Positions 7,342 through 14,167 of a stretch of 14,469 nucleotides of DNA are shown in pieces. Below the pieces are notes generated by a model that worked only from the letters and a program-made list of their open reading frames with translations, had not been told where the DNA came from and did no database searches. The DNA comes from Ectothiorhodospiraceae bacterium (GTDB taxonomy: Bacteria > Pseudomonadota > Gammaproteobacteria > Thiohalomonadales > Thiohalomonadaceae). The position numbers and the translations under genes are program-made. Within the stretch, counting starts at the first letter, position 1. The number at the start of each line of letters is the position of its first letter. Location: NCBI GenBank assembly GCA_007125455.1, contig SLDE01000254.1, forward strand, positions 1-14,469. Direction: 5' to 3'.

Positions 7342-8250
7342 CTAAGGGGCACTTAGCTCCAACATCCCTAGGCGGTGCAGTCGGTTGCTGCGGATCATCT
7401 GCTGGATCTCGGTGACATACTCTTCGCCACGCTCGGAGTAGCGTTCCAGCCCGCTGGCCAGTTGTTGTGCATCGTAAGGGCGCAAGCCCTCGGCACGCAT
7501 TGCGGCGCGCAAGGTGCGCAGCTCTTCGTAGGCATGGCCCACATTAAGGTTGTAGATGTAGGCGCGCACCGAGGCATCCAGGTTATCGAAGCGACGCACA
7601 TAGTGGCGCGAGTCGGCGTTACGGATCCGCGGGGCGATCCCCTCTTCGGCGCGCCAGGTCCACTCGCCAAACAGGTTGTTGGCCTCGCGCACGAAGCGGG
7701 AGGTGCCCCAGCCACTCTCGTTGGCGGCCTGGGCCAACACCAGGGCCACCGGTACGCGGTCCACGCGCTGCAGCAGGGCGGCTCGTTGCTCGGCAGGCGT
7801 GCTGTCTTCGATCCGGTAGCGCTCCAGTAGGACCGCAAAACGCTCCGCCTCGTCCGCCGCGAGGCCCTGCAGATCCAGCCCCTCCAGCCAGGCACGTTTT
7901 TCCTCCAGACGTTGGTTTTCCGCCAACACCAGCGGTAACAGGGTTTTGAAGAACAGCGCCTTTTTGCGCGGGATCGTCTGCTGGGCAAGGTCGGCGGGGA
8001 GTTGCTGCACCGATAGCCTGGGTACCGGTTCGGCAGGCGGCCAGCGGTAACCATGCTCATTGAACAAGACGGCCAGTTCGGCTGCGGAATCCAATGCCAC
8101 CGCTTGCAGGCCAGACACCTCGGGCACACCGGGATCACGCCAGCCCCACTGACTGGCCAGCCACAGGGCGAGCAACAGCGGCACCAGCGCCGCGGCGGAT
8201 CCCGTTAACCACCATTTGCCGTCCGTGGGGGTATTCGCCACCCCGGCCAT
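7342..8250 (-). CDS. Bax-like glucosaminidase (GH73) with N-terminal membrane anchor
   Basis: A 302-residue protein. A short cytoplasmic tail is followed by one membrane segment (about 13-35). A helical linker comes next, then a glucosaminidase domain with ALVLAQAANESGWGTSRF and NNLFGEWTW. These blocks match E. coli Bax and the GH73 family, which cleave the glycan strand of peptidoglycan; Glu178 is the expected catalytic acid. It should act in the periplasm, tethered to the inner membrane. The start is the ATG at 8250-8248, which shares its A with the purL stop (TGATG), so translation is probably coupled; a TTG three bases earlier is less likely. It ends with TAG at 7344-7342. No clear terminator follows, only a small AGCGA/TCGCT hairpin at 7331-7343 without a T-tract. 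Confidence 0.88.
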   Translation of the reverse strand: MAGVANTPTDGKWWLTGSAAALVPLLLALWLASQWGWRDPGVPEVSGLQAVALDSAAELAVLFNEHGYRWPPAEPVPRLSVQQLPADLAQQTIPRKKALFFKTLLPLVLAENQRLEEKRAWLEGLDLQGLAADEAERFAVLLERYRIEDSTPAEQRAALLQRVDRVPVALVLAQAANESGWGTSRFVREANNLFGEWTWRAEEGIAPRIRNADSRHYVRRFDNLDASVRAYIYNLNVGHAYEELRTLRAAMRAEGLRPYDAQQLASGLERYSERGEEYVTEIQQMIRSNRLHRLGMLELSAP

Positions 8251-11200
8251 CAAGCCAGCCAGGTGCGGGCGTTACGGAACATACGCATCCACGGGCCGTC
8301 CTCGCCCCAGCCGTCCGGGTGCCAGGAGTGCTGCACGGTGCGGAACACTCGCTCCGGATGGGGCATCATCACGGTGAAGCGCCCATCGCGACTGGTCAGG
8401 CCGGTGATCCCTAGCGGCGAGCCGTTGGGGTTGGCCGGGTAGATCTCGGTGGGGTCGCCGTAGTTGTCTACATAGCGCAGCGCCACACTGTGGTTGCGCA
8501 ATGCCTCGCTCGGGTCGACCCCTTCGGCAAACTCGGCGCGCCCCTCACCGTGGGCCACCGCAATGGGCATGCGTGAGCCTTCCATACCCTGCAGGAACAG
8601 CGAGGGGGATTTGACCACCTCGACCATCGAGACTCGCGCCTCGAACTGCTCGGAGAGGTTGCGCACAAAGTGGGGCCAGTGGTCACTGCCGGGGATCAGC
8701 TCGCGCAGGTTGGACATCATCTGGCAGCCGTTGCACACCCCCAGTCCAAAGCTGTCGCTGCGCTCAAAGAAGGCGGCGAATTGATCGCGTGCACGCTCAT
8801 TGAACAGGATCGACTTGGCCCAGCCTTCGCCGGCACCCAGCACGTCACCGTAGGAAAAACCGCCACAGGCCACCAGGCCATGGAATTCATCCAGCCCTAC
8901 CCGACCGCTGATGATGTCGCTCATATGCACATCGCGGGCATCAAAACCGGCGCGATCGAAGGCTGCCGCCATCTCGATCTGGCCATTGACCCCCTGCTCG
9001 CGCAATACCGCCACGCGCGGGCGCTTGCCGCTGGCGATGTATGGTGCGGCCACATCCTCATCGACAGCAAAGCTCAGCTCGACATGCAGGCCCGGATCGT
9101 TCGCATCGAGCAGGCGTTCGTACTCCTCTTGGGCGCATTCGGGATTGTCGCGCAGCGCCTGCATGTGGTGGCTGGTGGCAGACCAGGCCCGCTGCAGATC
9201 GATGCGCCCCTCATCCAAGACCACCTGGCCACGGTGGCGCAGGATCAGTCGATCGTCTTCGTTGAGTTCGCCGATCACGTGGCTGCATCCGCCCAGCTCG
9301 GCCTCGCGCAACGCCGAAAGCACCTCCTCGGTATCCTGATGGTGTACTTGGATCACCGCACCCAGCTCTTCGTTGAACAGCGCGGCGATGGGATCGTCAC
9401 CCAGCTCATCGAGTTGCAGATTCACCCCGCAATGGCCAGCAAAGGCCATCTCCGCCACGCTGGCCAGCAGGCCGCCGTCGGATCGGTCGTGATAGGCCAT
9501 CAGCAGGCCTTCGCGGTTGAGCTGCTGGATGGTCTCGAAGAAACTCTTGAGCACAGCAGCGTCGTCCAGATCCGGGGCGTGGTGGCCCAGCTGGCGGTAG
9601 ACCTGGGCCAGACAGGAGCCGCCCAGGCGCGCGCGTCCCTTGCCCAGGTCGATCAGGATCAGATCGCTATCGCCCCTGTCGCTGCGCAACTGCGGGGTAA
9701 GCGTGTCGCGCACGTCGGCCACCGGGGCGAAGGCGGTGATCACCAGCGACAGTGGCGCGGTGACGCTGCGTTGCTTGCCCTGCTCTTCCCACACGGTCTT
9801 CATCGACATGGAGTCCTTACCCACCGGAATGGCGATCCCCAGCGCCGGGCACAGCTCCATACCCACCGCCTTGACCGCCTCGTACAACCCGGCATCCTCA
9901 CCGGGGTGGCCCGCCGGGGCCATCCAGTTGGCAGACAACACAACCCGACCCAAGGCATCGATACGTGCGGCGGCCAGGTTGGTCAGTGCCTCGGCCACCG
10001 CCATGCGGGCGCTGGCGGCATGGTCCAGCAGCGCCAGCGGGGTGCGCTCACCCATCGCCATCGCCTCGCCCACATAACTGTCGTAGCTGGCGGCAGTGAC
10101 CGCGCAATCAGCCACCGGCACCTGCCAGGGGCCCACCATCTGGTCGCGATTGACCAGCCCGGTGACGCTGCGATCACCGATGGTGATCAAAAAGCTTTTA
10201 TCGGCCACGGTGGGTAGTTGCAGCACCCGATAAACTGCCTCGCGCAGCTCGATACCGGCGGTGTCGAGATCGCGTTTGGCGAAGGGATGGTGGCTCACCT
10301 CGCGCAGCATCTTGGGCGGCTTGCCCAGCAACACCTCCATCGGCATGTCGATGGGCTGGTTGTCGAAATGGCCATCGCCAAGGATCAGGTGCTGCGCCTC
10401 GGTGGCCTCGCCGATCACCGCGAAGGGCGCGCGCTCGCGCTCACACAGCGCGGCAAAGCGATCCATGTCTTCGGGACGAATCGCCAGCACATAGCGCTCC
10501 TGGGACTCGTTGCACCAGATCTCCATCGGTGACATGCCCGGCTCGTCGTTGGGGATAGCGCGCAGCTCAAAGCTGCCACCGCGCCCGGCATCGTTGACCA
10601 GTTCAGGCATAGCGTTGGAAAGCCCCCCGGCACCCACGTCATGGATGGATACGATGGGGTTGTCGGCCCCCAACTGCCAGCAGCGGTCGATCACCTCCTG
10701 GCAACGACGCTCGATCTCCGGGTTGCCACGCTGTACCGAGGCAAAGTCCAGGCTCTCGGCGGAACTGCCGCTGCTCATCGACGAGGCGGCACCGCCGCCC
10801 AGACCGATCAGCATCGCCGGGCCACCCAATACCACCAACTGGGCACCAGGGGGGATGATCTCCTTCTCTACATGGTCCGGGCGGATGTTACCCAAGCCAC
10901 CAGCGAGCATGATCGGCTTATGATAGCCACGCACCTCCTCGCCATTGGGGCCAGGCACCCGTTCCTCGTAGGTACGGAAGTAGCCGGTGATGGCCGGGCG
11001 GCCAAATTCATTATTAAAGGCAGCGGCACCCAGCGGGCCGTCGGTCATGATCTCCAAGGCCGAGACGATGCGCCCCGGCTTGCCAAAATCCTCCTCCCAG
11101 GGCTGTTCAAAGCCGGGGATACGCAGGTTGGAGACCGAGAAACCGCTCAACCCCGCCTTGGGCTTGGAGCCACGCCCGGTGGCACCCTCGTCGCGGATCT

Positions 11201-12143
11201 CACCGCCGGAACCGGTGGCGGCACCGGCGAAGGGCGAGATCGCCGTGGGATGGTTGTGGGTCTCCACCTTCATCAGGATCGCCATCTGCTCGCGCTGGTA
11301 GCGGTAGCCCTGATCCTCGGGTACGGGATAGAAACGCCCGGCCTCGCTACCCTCAATCACCGCCGAATTATCCTTATAAGCGGACAGCACCCCCTCGGGA
11401 CTGCAGTGGTGGGTGTTGCGGATCATCGCGAACAGCGATTTGTCCTGCGCCTTGCCATCGATCACCCAGTCGGCATTGAAGATCTTGTGGCGACAGTGTT
11501 CCGAATTGGCCTGGGCGAACATCATCAGCTCGACATCGGTGGGGTTGCGCCCCAAGGTGGTGAAGTTCTCCACCAGGTAGTCGATCTCGTCCTCGGCCAA
11601 TGCCAGGCCCCACTCGGCGTTGGCCCGCGCCAACTCGACACTCCCCCCACCGAGGATATCCACCTGACGCAGCGGGGCCGGTTGCTGGCTAAGAAACAGC
11701 CCCTCGGCCTCCTCCAGGCTATCGAGCACCTGTTCGACCATGCGATCGTGCAGCAATGCGGCCACCTGGGCACGGGCGTGATCATCCAGCTCGCCCTCGC
11801 TCTCCACATACCAGGCCACACCGCGTTCCAGACGTCGCACCGCGCTCAGACCACAGTTGTGGGCGATATCGGTGGCCTTGGAGGCCCAGGGCGAGATGGT
11901 GCCCAAGCGCGGCACCACCACCATCATCAAGCCCTGGGGAGAATCCTTGGGCATACGCGGCCCATAGCTGAGCAGACGTTCCAACACCGTCTGTTCACCC
12001 TCATCCAGCGCCCGCTCGAGATCGGCAAAGTGAACAAACTCCGCGTGCAGGGCGCACACCTGGGGTAAGGACACGCGCAGCGCATCGAGACGTTTTTGCA
12101 GACGAAATGGCGACAGGGCTGGGCTTCCGCGCAGGATCAGCAT
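8250..12143 (-). CDS. purL: phosphoribosylformylglycinamidine synthase, single-chain type
   Basis: A 1297-residue cytoplasmic enzyme of purine synthesis. It converts FGAR, glutamine and ATP to FGAM, the fourth step of the pathway. The start MLILRGSPALSPFRL matches gammaproteobacterial PurL, and the length is within a few residues of E. coli PurL (1295). The order is an N-terminal PurS-like region, then the ATP-binding FGAM synthase repeats (KVETHNHPTAISPFAGAATG, GEIRDEGATGRGSKPKAG), and a C-terminal glutaminase. The glutaminase has nucleophile Cys1137 in GVCNGCQMM, and His1262 and Glu1264 in PHPERVFR. The frame extends 25 codons upstream, but those residues are foreign to the family, and AGAAGG precedes the ATG at 12143. 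It overlaps the bax-like gene by one base. Confidence 0.97.
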   Translation of the reverse strand: MLILRGSPALSPFRLQKRLDALRVSLPQVCALHAEFVHFADLERALDEGEQTVLERLLSYGPRMPKDSPQGLMMVVVPRLGTISPWASKATDIAHNCGLSAVRRLERGVAWYVESEGELDDHARAQVAALLHDRMVEQVLDSLEEAEGLFLSQQPAPLRQVDILGGGSVELARANAEWGLALAEDEIDYLVENFTTLGRNPTDVELMMFAQANSEHCRHKIFNADWVIDGKAQDKSLFAMIRNTHHCSPEGVLSAYKDNSAVIEGSEAGRFYPVPEDQGYRYQREQMAILMKVETHNHPTAISPFAGAATGSGGEIRDEGATGRGSKPKAGLSGFSVSNLRIPGFEQPWEEDFGKPGRIVSALEIMTDGPLGAAAFNNEFGRPAITGYFRTYEERVPGPNGEEVRGYHKPIMLAGGLGNIRPDHVEKEIIPPGAQLVVLGGPAMLIGLGGGAASSMSSGSSAESLDFASVQRGNPEIERRCQEVIDRCWQLGADNPIVSIHDVGAGGLSNAMPELVNDAGRGGSFELRAIPNDEPGMSPMEIWCNESQERYVLAIRPEDMDRFAALCERERAPFAVIGEATEAQHLILGDGHFDNQPIDMPMEVLLGKPPKMLREVSHHPFAKRDLDTAGIELREAVYRVLQLPTVADKSFLITIGDRSVTGLVNRDQMVGPWQVPVADCAVTAASYDSYVGEAMAMGERTPLALLDHAASARMAVAEALTNLAAARIDALGRVVLSANWMAPAGHPGEDAGLYEAVKAVGMELCPALGIAIPVGKDSMSMKTVWEEQGKQRSVTAPLSLVITAFAPVADVRDTLTPQLRSDRGDSDLILIDLGKGRARLGGSCLAQVYRQLGHHAPDLDDAAVLKSFFETIQQLNREGLLMAYHDRSDGGLLASVAEMAFAGHCGVNLQLDELGDDPIAALFNEELGAVIQVHHQDTEEVLSALREAELGGCSHVIGELNEDDRLILRHRGQVVLDEGRIDLQRAWSATSHHMQALRDNPECAQEEYERLLDANDPGLHVELSFAVDEDVAAPYIASGKRPRVAVLREQGVNGQIEMAAAFDRAGFDARDVHMSDIISGRVGLDEFHGLVACGGFSYGDVLGAGEGWAKSILFNERARDQFAAFFERSDSFGLGVCNGCQMMSNLRELIPGSDHWPHFVRNLSEQFEARVSMVEVVKSPSLFLQGMEGSRMPIAVAHGEGRAEFAEGVDPSEALRNHSVALRYVDNYGDPTEIYPANPNGSPLGITGLTSRDGRFTVMMPHPERVFRTVQHSWHPDGWGEDGPWMRMFRNARTWLA

Positions 12144-12186
12144 GATGGACGGGCCTTCTGTGAATAGTTGATGGCAAAGATCGCCC

Positions 12187-12215
12187 ATGATACTGGATGC
12201 TGGCGGGGACATAAA
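12187..12215 (-). promoter_or_regulatory. candidate promoter for purL
   Basis: On the reverse strand, TATCAT (12192-12187, five of six matches to TATAAT) lies 17 bases after TTTATG (12215-12210), a weak -35. Transcription would start near 12180, about 37 bases before the ATG. I see no clear PurR-type operator. Confidence 0.35.
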
Positions 12216-12351
12216 CATTAGCGACCCAGGTAAATCTCAGCCAGCATCCTCGCCTCCAGGGCAAGAGCCTATACGGAGGAACCGGTGACCAGGGGGGGGG
12301 AGCCGGACGGTATTCGGCCTGGTTGCTCCTGCGCGCAGCGCACACCACCCT

Positions 12352-12379
12352 TCGTATCTCGTACCCCGCACCTAGTACC
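12352..12379. repeat. four degenerate tandem heptamers
   Basis: TCGTATC, TCGTACC, CCGCACC and TAGTACC follow each other with no gap, four 7-base units sharing the pattern YMGYAYC. The function is unknown. It lies between two divergent genes, in a stretch flanked by the G9 tract and a C-rich run. Confidence 0.55.
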
Positions 12380-12455
12380 TTTTGCCCCCCTCCCCCAGAA
12401 CCGATAACAAAATGCATGCAGGAGACGAGTAGACACTAATTCCTCAATATAAGTG

Positions 12456-12484
12456 TTGACATCCCCCAAACGGCGACCTAAGCT
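12456..12484 (+). promoter_or_regulatory. candidate promoter for the first repeat-protein gene
   Basis: A perfect TTGACA (12456-12461) is followed after 17 bases by TAAGCT (12479-12484), which matches TATAAT poorly. TTAATC overlaps just downstream. The strong -35 with a weak -10 suggests a promoter that may need an activator. Confidence 0.4.
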
Positions 12485-12505
12485 TAATCACGGTTCACTA
12501 ATATA

Positions 12506-12524
12506 CTGAAATATTAATTTTCAG
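12506..12524 (+). promoter_or_regulatory. inverted repeat abutting the ribosome binding site
   Basis: CTGAAA (12506-12511) and TTTCAG (12519-12524) form a 6-bp inverted repeat with a 7-base AT loop. Its right arm overlaps the first two bases of AGGAGG (12523-12528). The fold could partly mask the ribosome binding site, or the DNA could be an operator. Confidence 0.4.
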
Positions 12525-12533
12525 GAGGGAAAC

Positions 12534-12809
12534 ATGAAACAATCAAAACTCACCCTGACTACCTTACTGGTAGCCGCCTCACTCTCCCTGGGCCTGGCCC
12601 ATGCCAACGAAGCCATGCCGAAGGGCAAAACCGACTACCAGCCCAGCCTGTCGCAGGGCCTGGATCGGGAAAGGGCCGCCTATCGCGCCGAAGTCCTTGA
12701 AGAGCGTCGCCATGAGCAGCACAACAAACACATGGGTGCCGGCCTGGATCGGACCAGGGCTCAGATGCGCGCGGACAAGCTGGAACAGCGCCGCCAACAG
12801 TATAACTAA
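12534..12809 (+). CDS. exported small protein with two GLDRxRA repeats (paralogue 1)
   Basis: A 91-residue protein of a family I do not recognise. It has a clear Sec signal peptide (about 1-24, LSLGLAHA). The remaining 67 residues are very polar, without cysteine or tryptophan and with no hydrophobic segment. Two copies of a motif close to GLDRxRAxxRAxxLExRR occupy 42-59 and 70-87, exactly 28 residues apart. The charged, Leu/Ala-spaced pattern suggests amphipathic helices in the periplasm. AGGAGG lies 5 bases before the ATG. The next gene is a paralogue with the same plan, and the fcc locus 2 operon follows on the same strand. Binding to a partner, nucleic acid or membrane surface is possible but not shown. 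Confidence 0.82.
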   Translation: MKQSKLTLTTLLVAASLSLGLAHANEAMPKGKTDYQPSLSQGLDRERAAYRAEVLEERRHEQHNKHMGAGLDRTRAQMRADKLEQRRQQYN

Positions 12810-12814
12810 GCCGC

Positions 12815-12850
12815 TTGACAGGCCTACACCCTCTGCCAGACTTTAAAAAT
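12815..12850 (+). promoter_or_regulatory. possible promoter between the two repeat-protein genes
   Basis: A perfect TTGACA (12815-12820) lies just after the first gene. The downstream AT-rich block TTTAAAAAT (12842-12850) is about 22 bases away, which is too far for a classical -10. It suggests that the second gene may have its own start of transcription, but the evidence is weak. Confidence 0.25.
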
Positions 12851-12851
12851 C

Positions 12852-12874
12852 CCATGAGCCGCATCGGGTCATGG
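12852..12874 (+). promoter_or_regulatory. 23-base near-perfect palindrome before the second repeat-protein gene
   Basis: CCATGA (12852-12857) pairs with TCATGG (12869-12874), and inside it CCG (12859-12861) pairs with CGG (12865-12867) around CAT; only a G-G mismatch breaks the stem. There is no T-tract. It sits 12 bases before the GGAG ribosome binding site, so it is either an operator for a dimeric regulator or an RNA leader hairpin. Confidence 0.5.
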
Positions 12875-12899
12875 AACAGACGCAACGGAGAAAACCGTC

Positions 12900-13181
12900 A
12901 TGAAGATTCGTCCCATCCCCACCCTACTGGCGGCGGCCCTGAGCCTCTCGCTTGCCTCCATCGCCCAGGCGGAGCTGCCGGATCGCGCCGCAGACAAGGC
13001 CACTGAGCAGGCTGCACCAGGGCTCGAACAAGGTCTGGATCGTGATCGCGCCACCTATCGTGCCGAGACACTGGAAAAAAAGCGGCTAGAGAAGGAAGAG
13101 AGCAGCAAGGGCGCCGGCCTGGATCGTGAGCGTGCCCGTGAGCGTGCACAACGGCTTGAAGAGCGCCGCCAACAGTATTAA
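12900..13181 (+). CDS. exported small protein with two GLDRxRA repeats (paralogue 2)
   Basis: A 93-residue paralogue of the preceding gene, also unrecognised. The signal peptide (about 1-24, LASIAQA) is followed by a polar Ala/Glu/Arg/Lys-rich body without cysteine. The motif GLDRxRAxxRAxxLExxR occurs at 45-62 and again at 73-90, the same 28-residue period as in paralogue 1. Both proteins end in ERRQQY or QRRQQYN. The two genes share 17 identical bases near their 3' ends (AGCGCCGCCAACAGTAT), which fits tandem duplication. GGAG lies 9 bases before the ATG. The gap to paralogue 1 is 90 bases and holds a palindrome, so the two may be separately tuned. No function is proposed. Confidence 0.82.
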   Translation: MKIRPIPTLLAAALSLSLASIAQAELPDRAADKATEQAAPGLEQGLDRDRATYRAETLEKKRLEKEESSKGAGLDRERARERAQRLEERRQQY

Positions 13182-13545
13182 TCCCGCTGTAACGATGAAT
13201 CAAACCGTGTGGGCCAACATCCATGCCCACACAATCCGGGCCGGGCTAAAGCCTCGGCCCGCCTCCTCGCGCCACCCCTCGTATAAATACAACTTATCCA
13301 GGTATAACCACATTATTCTTGTTATAGTTGCCGCGTAATCGTAAGTTCACGGCACGTGAGCGTCATACGACTATATGAGCTTGCGTCAGTCGCGCTTAAT
13401 CTCGCGCCGGAAAATACAAATCGATAAATCCAAGGAATGGCCTGCGAGTGACAAGGCCAATTAATAAGGTCTTCAGGGCAACGACTGACAATATCAACCT
13501 TACGGACCTGCAACAAAAAATTCTTTTGCGTTAGGAGGAGGTACT
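13182..13545. other. 364-base gap before fcc locus 2, rich in inverted repeats
   Basis: No gene is supported here. Besides the two hairpins at 13207-13260, it holds TCACG/CGTGA (13347-13359, 3-base spacer) and TGGCCT/AGGCCA (13438-13459, 10-base spacer). GTATAA occurs twice 21 bases apart (13281, 13302). The stretch is more AT-rich than its surroundings from about 13280. I could not find a convincing sigma70 promoter for fccA2, which suggests an activator-dependent or alternative-sigma promoter. Confidence 0.55.
13207..13260 (+). terminator. two back-to-back strong hairpins after the repeat-protein genes
   Basis: GTGTGGGC (13207-13214) pairs perfectly with GCCCACAC (13225-13232). Five bases later GGGCCGGGC (13238-13246) pairs with GCC-T-CGGCCC (13251-13260), with one bulged T and a TAAA loop. 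Neither has a T-tract. They lie 26 bases past the stop, so termination or mRNA 3'-end protection is most likely, but a leader structure for fcc locus 2 is possible. Confidence 0.5.
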
Positions 13546-14157
13546 ATGAAACGAAAACTAATCCAGGCGGCCCTGTTTTCAGGGTTGCTAGCGGCGGGTA
13601 CTGCCCAGGCCGCAGGCCCAACCGGGCAGGCCCTGAGCTTCACCTGTGCCGGCTGCCACGGCTTCAATGGTGTTAGCGCTGGTCCGGCTTCACCAAGCCT
13701 GGCCGGTCTCCCCAAGGAGTTCTTCATTGATGCGATGGTCGGCTACCAGGACGGCACCCGTCCTGCCACCGTGATGGATCGCATCGCCAAGGGCTACAGC
13801 GAGGAAGAGATCAAGCTGATGGCCGAGTTCTTCGCGGCGCAGGACTACGTTCCTGCCAAGCAAGACTTCGACGCTGCCAAGGTAGCCCAAGGCCAGCGCA
13901 TCGTTGAGCGCCGCCGCAGCTGTGGCACCTGCCACGAAGAAAGCGGTACCTTCGGAATCGAGGATCTGCCGCAGATCGCAGGTCAATGGACCCCTTATGT
14001 GCTTTATAGCCTAGAGGACTTCCGCGAGCACGGTCGCCCGATGAGCGACGACAAGGCCCGTCAGGTTGAAGGTCTGTCCGCAAGCGACATCGAGGCTGTA
14101 GCCGCCTACCTGGCGAGCATGCAGGATCCGAAACAGTACAAGCACGAAGAATATTAA
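13546..14157 (+). CDS. fccA: diheme c-type cytochrome subunit of flavocytochrome c sulfide dehydrogenase (locus 2)
   Basis: A 203-residue exported diheme cytochrome. The signal peptide (about 1-22, LLAAGTAQA) is followed by two cytochrome c folds. The heme sites are CAGCH (34-38) and CGTCH (126-130). Likely distal ligands are Met77 (ATVMDRIAKGYSEEEI) and Met166 (GRPMSDDKA). This matches the Allochromatium-type FccA in heme count and length. The first domain resembles the whole of the monoheme FccA of locus 1 (shared DGTRxxTVMDRxAxGYxxEEI). It should take electrons one at a time from the FccB flavin and pass them to soluble cytochromes. A very strong AGGAGGAGG (13533-13541) precedes the ATG, suggesting high expression. 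fccB2 follows after 10 bases. Confidence 0.93.
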   Translation: MKRKLIQAALFSGLLAAGTAQAAGPTGQALSFTCAGCHGFNGVSAGPASPSLAGLPKEFFIDAMVGYQDGTRPATVMDRIAKGYSEEEIKLMAEFFAAQDYVPAKQDFDAAKVAQGQRIVERRRSCGTCHEESGTFGIEDLPQIAGQWTPYVLYSLEDFREHGRPMSDDKARQVEGLSASDIEAVAAYLASMQDPKQYKHEEY

Positions 14158-14167
14158 GGATTGGGGG

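Larger units (their letters stand above)
12144..12533. other. 390-base gap between purL and the first repeat-protein gene
   Basis: This divergent gap holds a candidate purL promoter, a run of nine G (12292-12300), a C-rich run (12385-12395), four degenerate heptamers (12352-12379) and a candidate promoter for the rightward gene. I found no tRNA shape and no convincing small gene. Open frames here have no ribosome binding site and implausible composition. Confidence 0.6.

Noticed and set aside
7283..7355. AGTGCC and GGCACT arms as a terminator between the deacetylase and bax-like genes
   Set aside because: The arms are about 60 bases apart with only six pairs and no T-tract on either strand.
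8670..10217. A 515-codon open frame on the + strand, and a similar one at 10641-12068
   Set aside because: Both are antisense to purL, whose protein sequence is unmistakable. Their products are rich in His, Gln and Gly with no recognisable domain, as expected for reverse-strand shadows in GC-rich DNA.
12144..12218. A 25-codon N-terminal extension of PurL
   Set aside because: The residues do not resemble PurL, and the family start MLILRG with a ribosome binding site lies at 12143.
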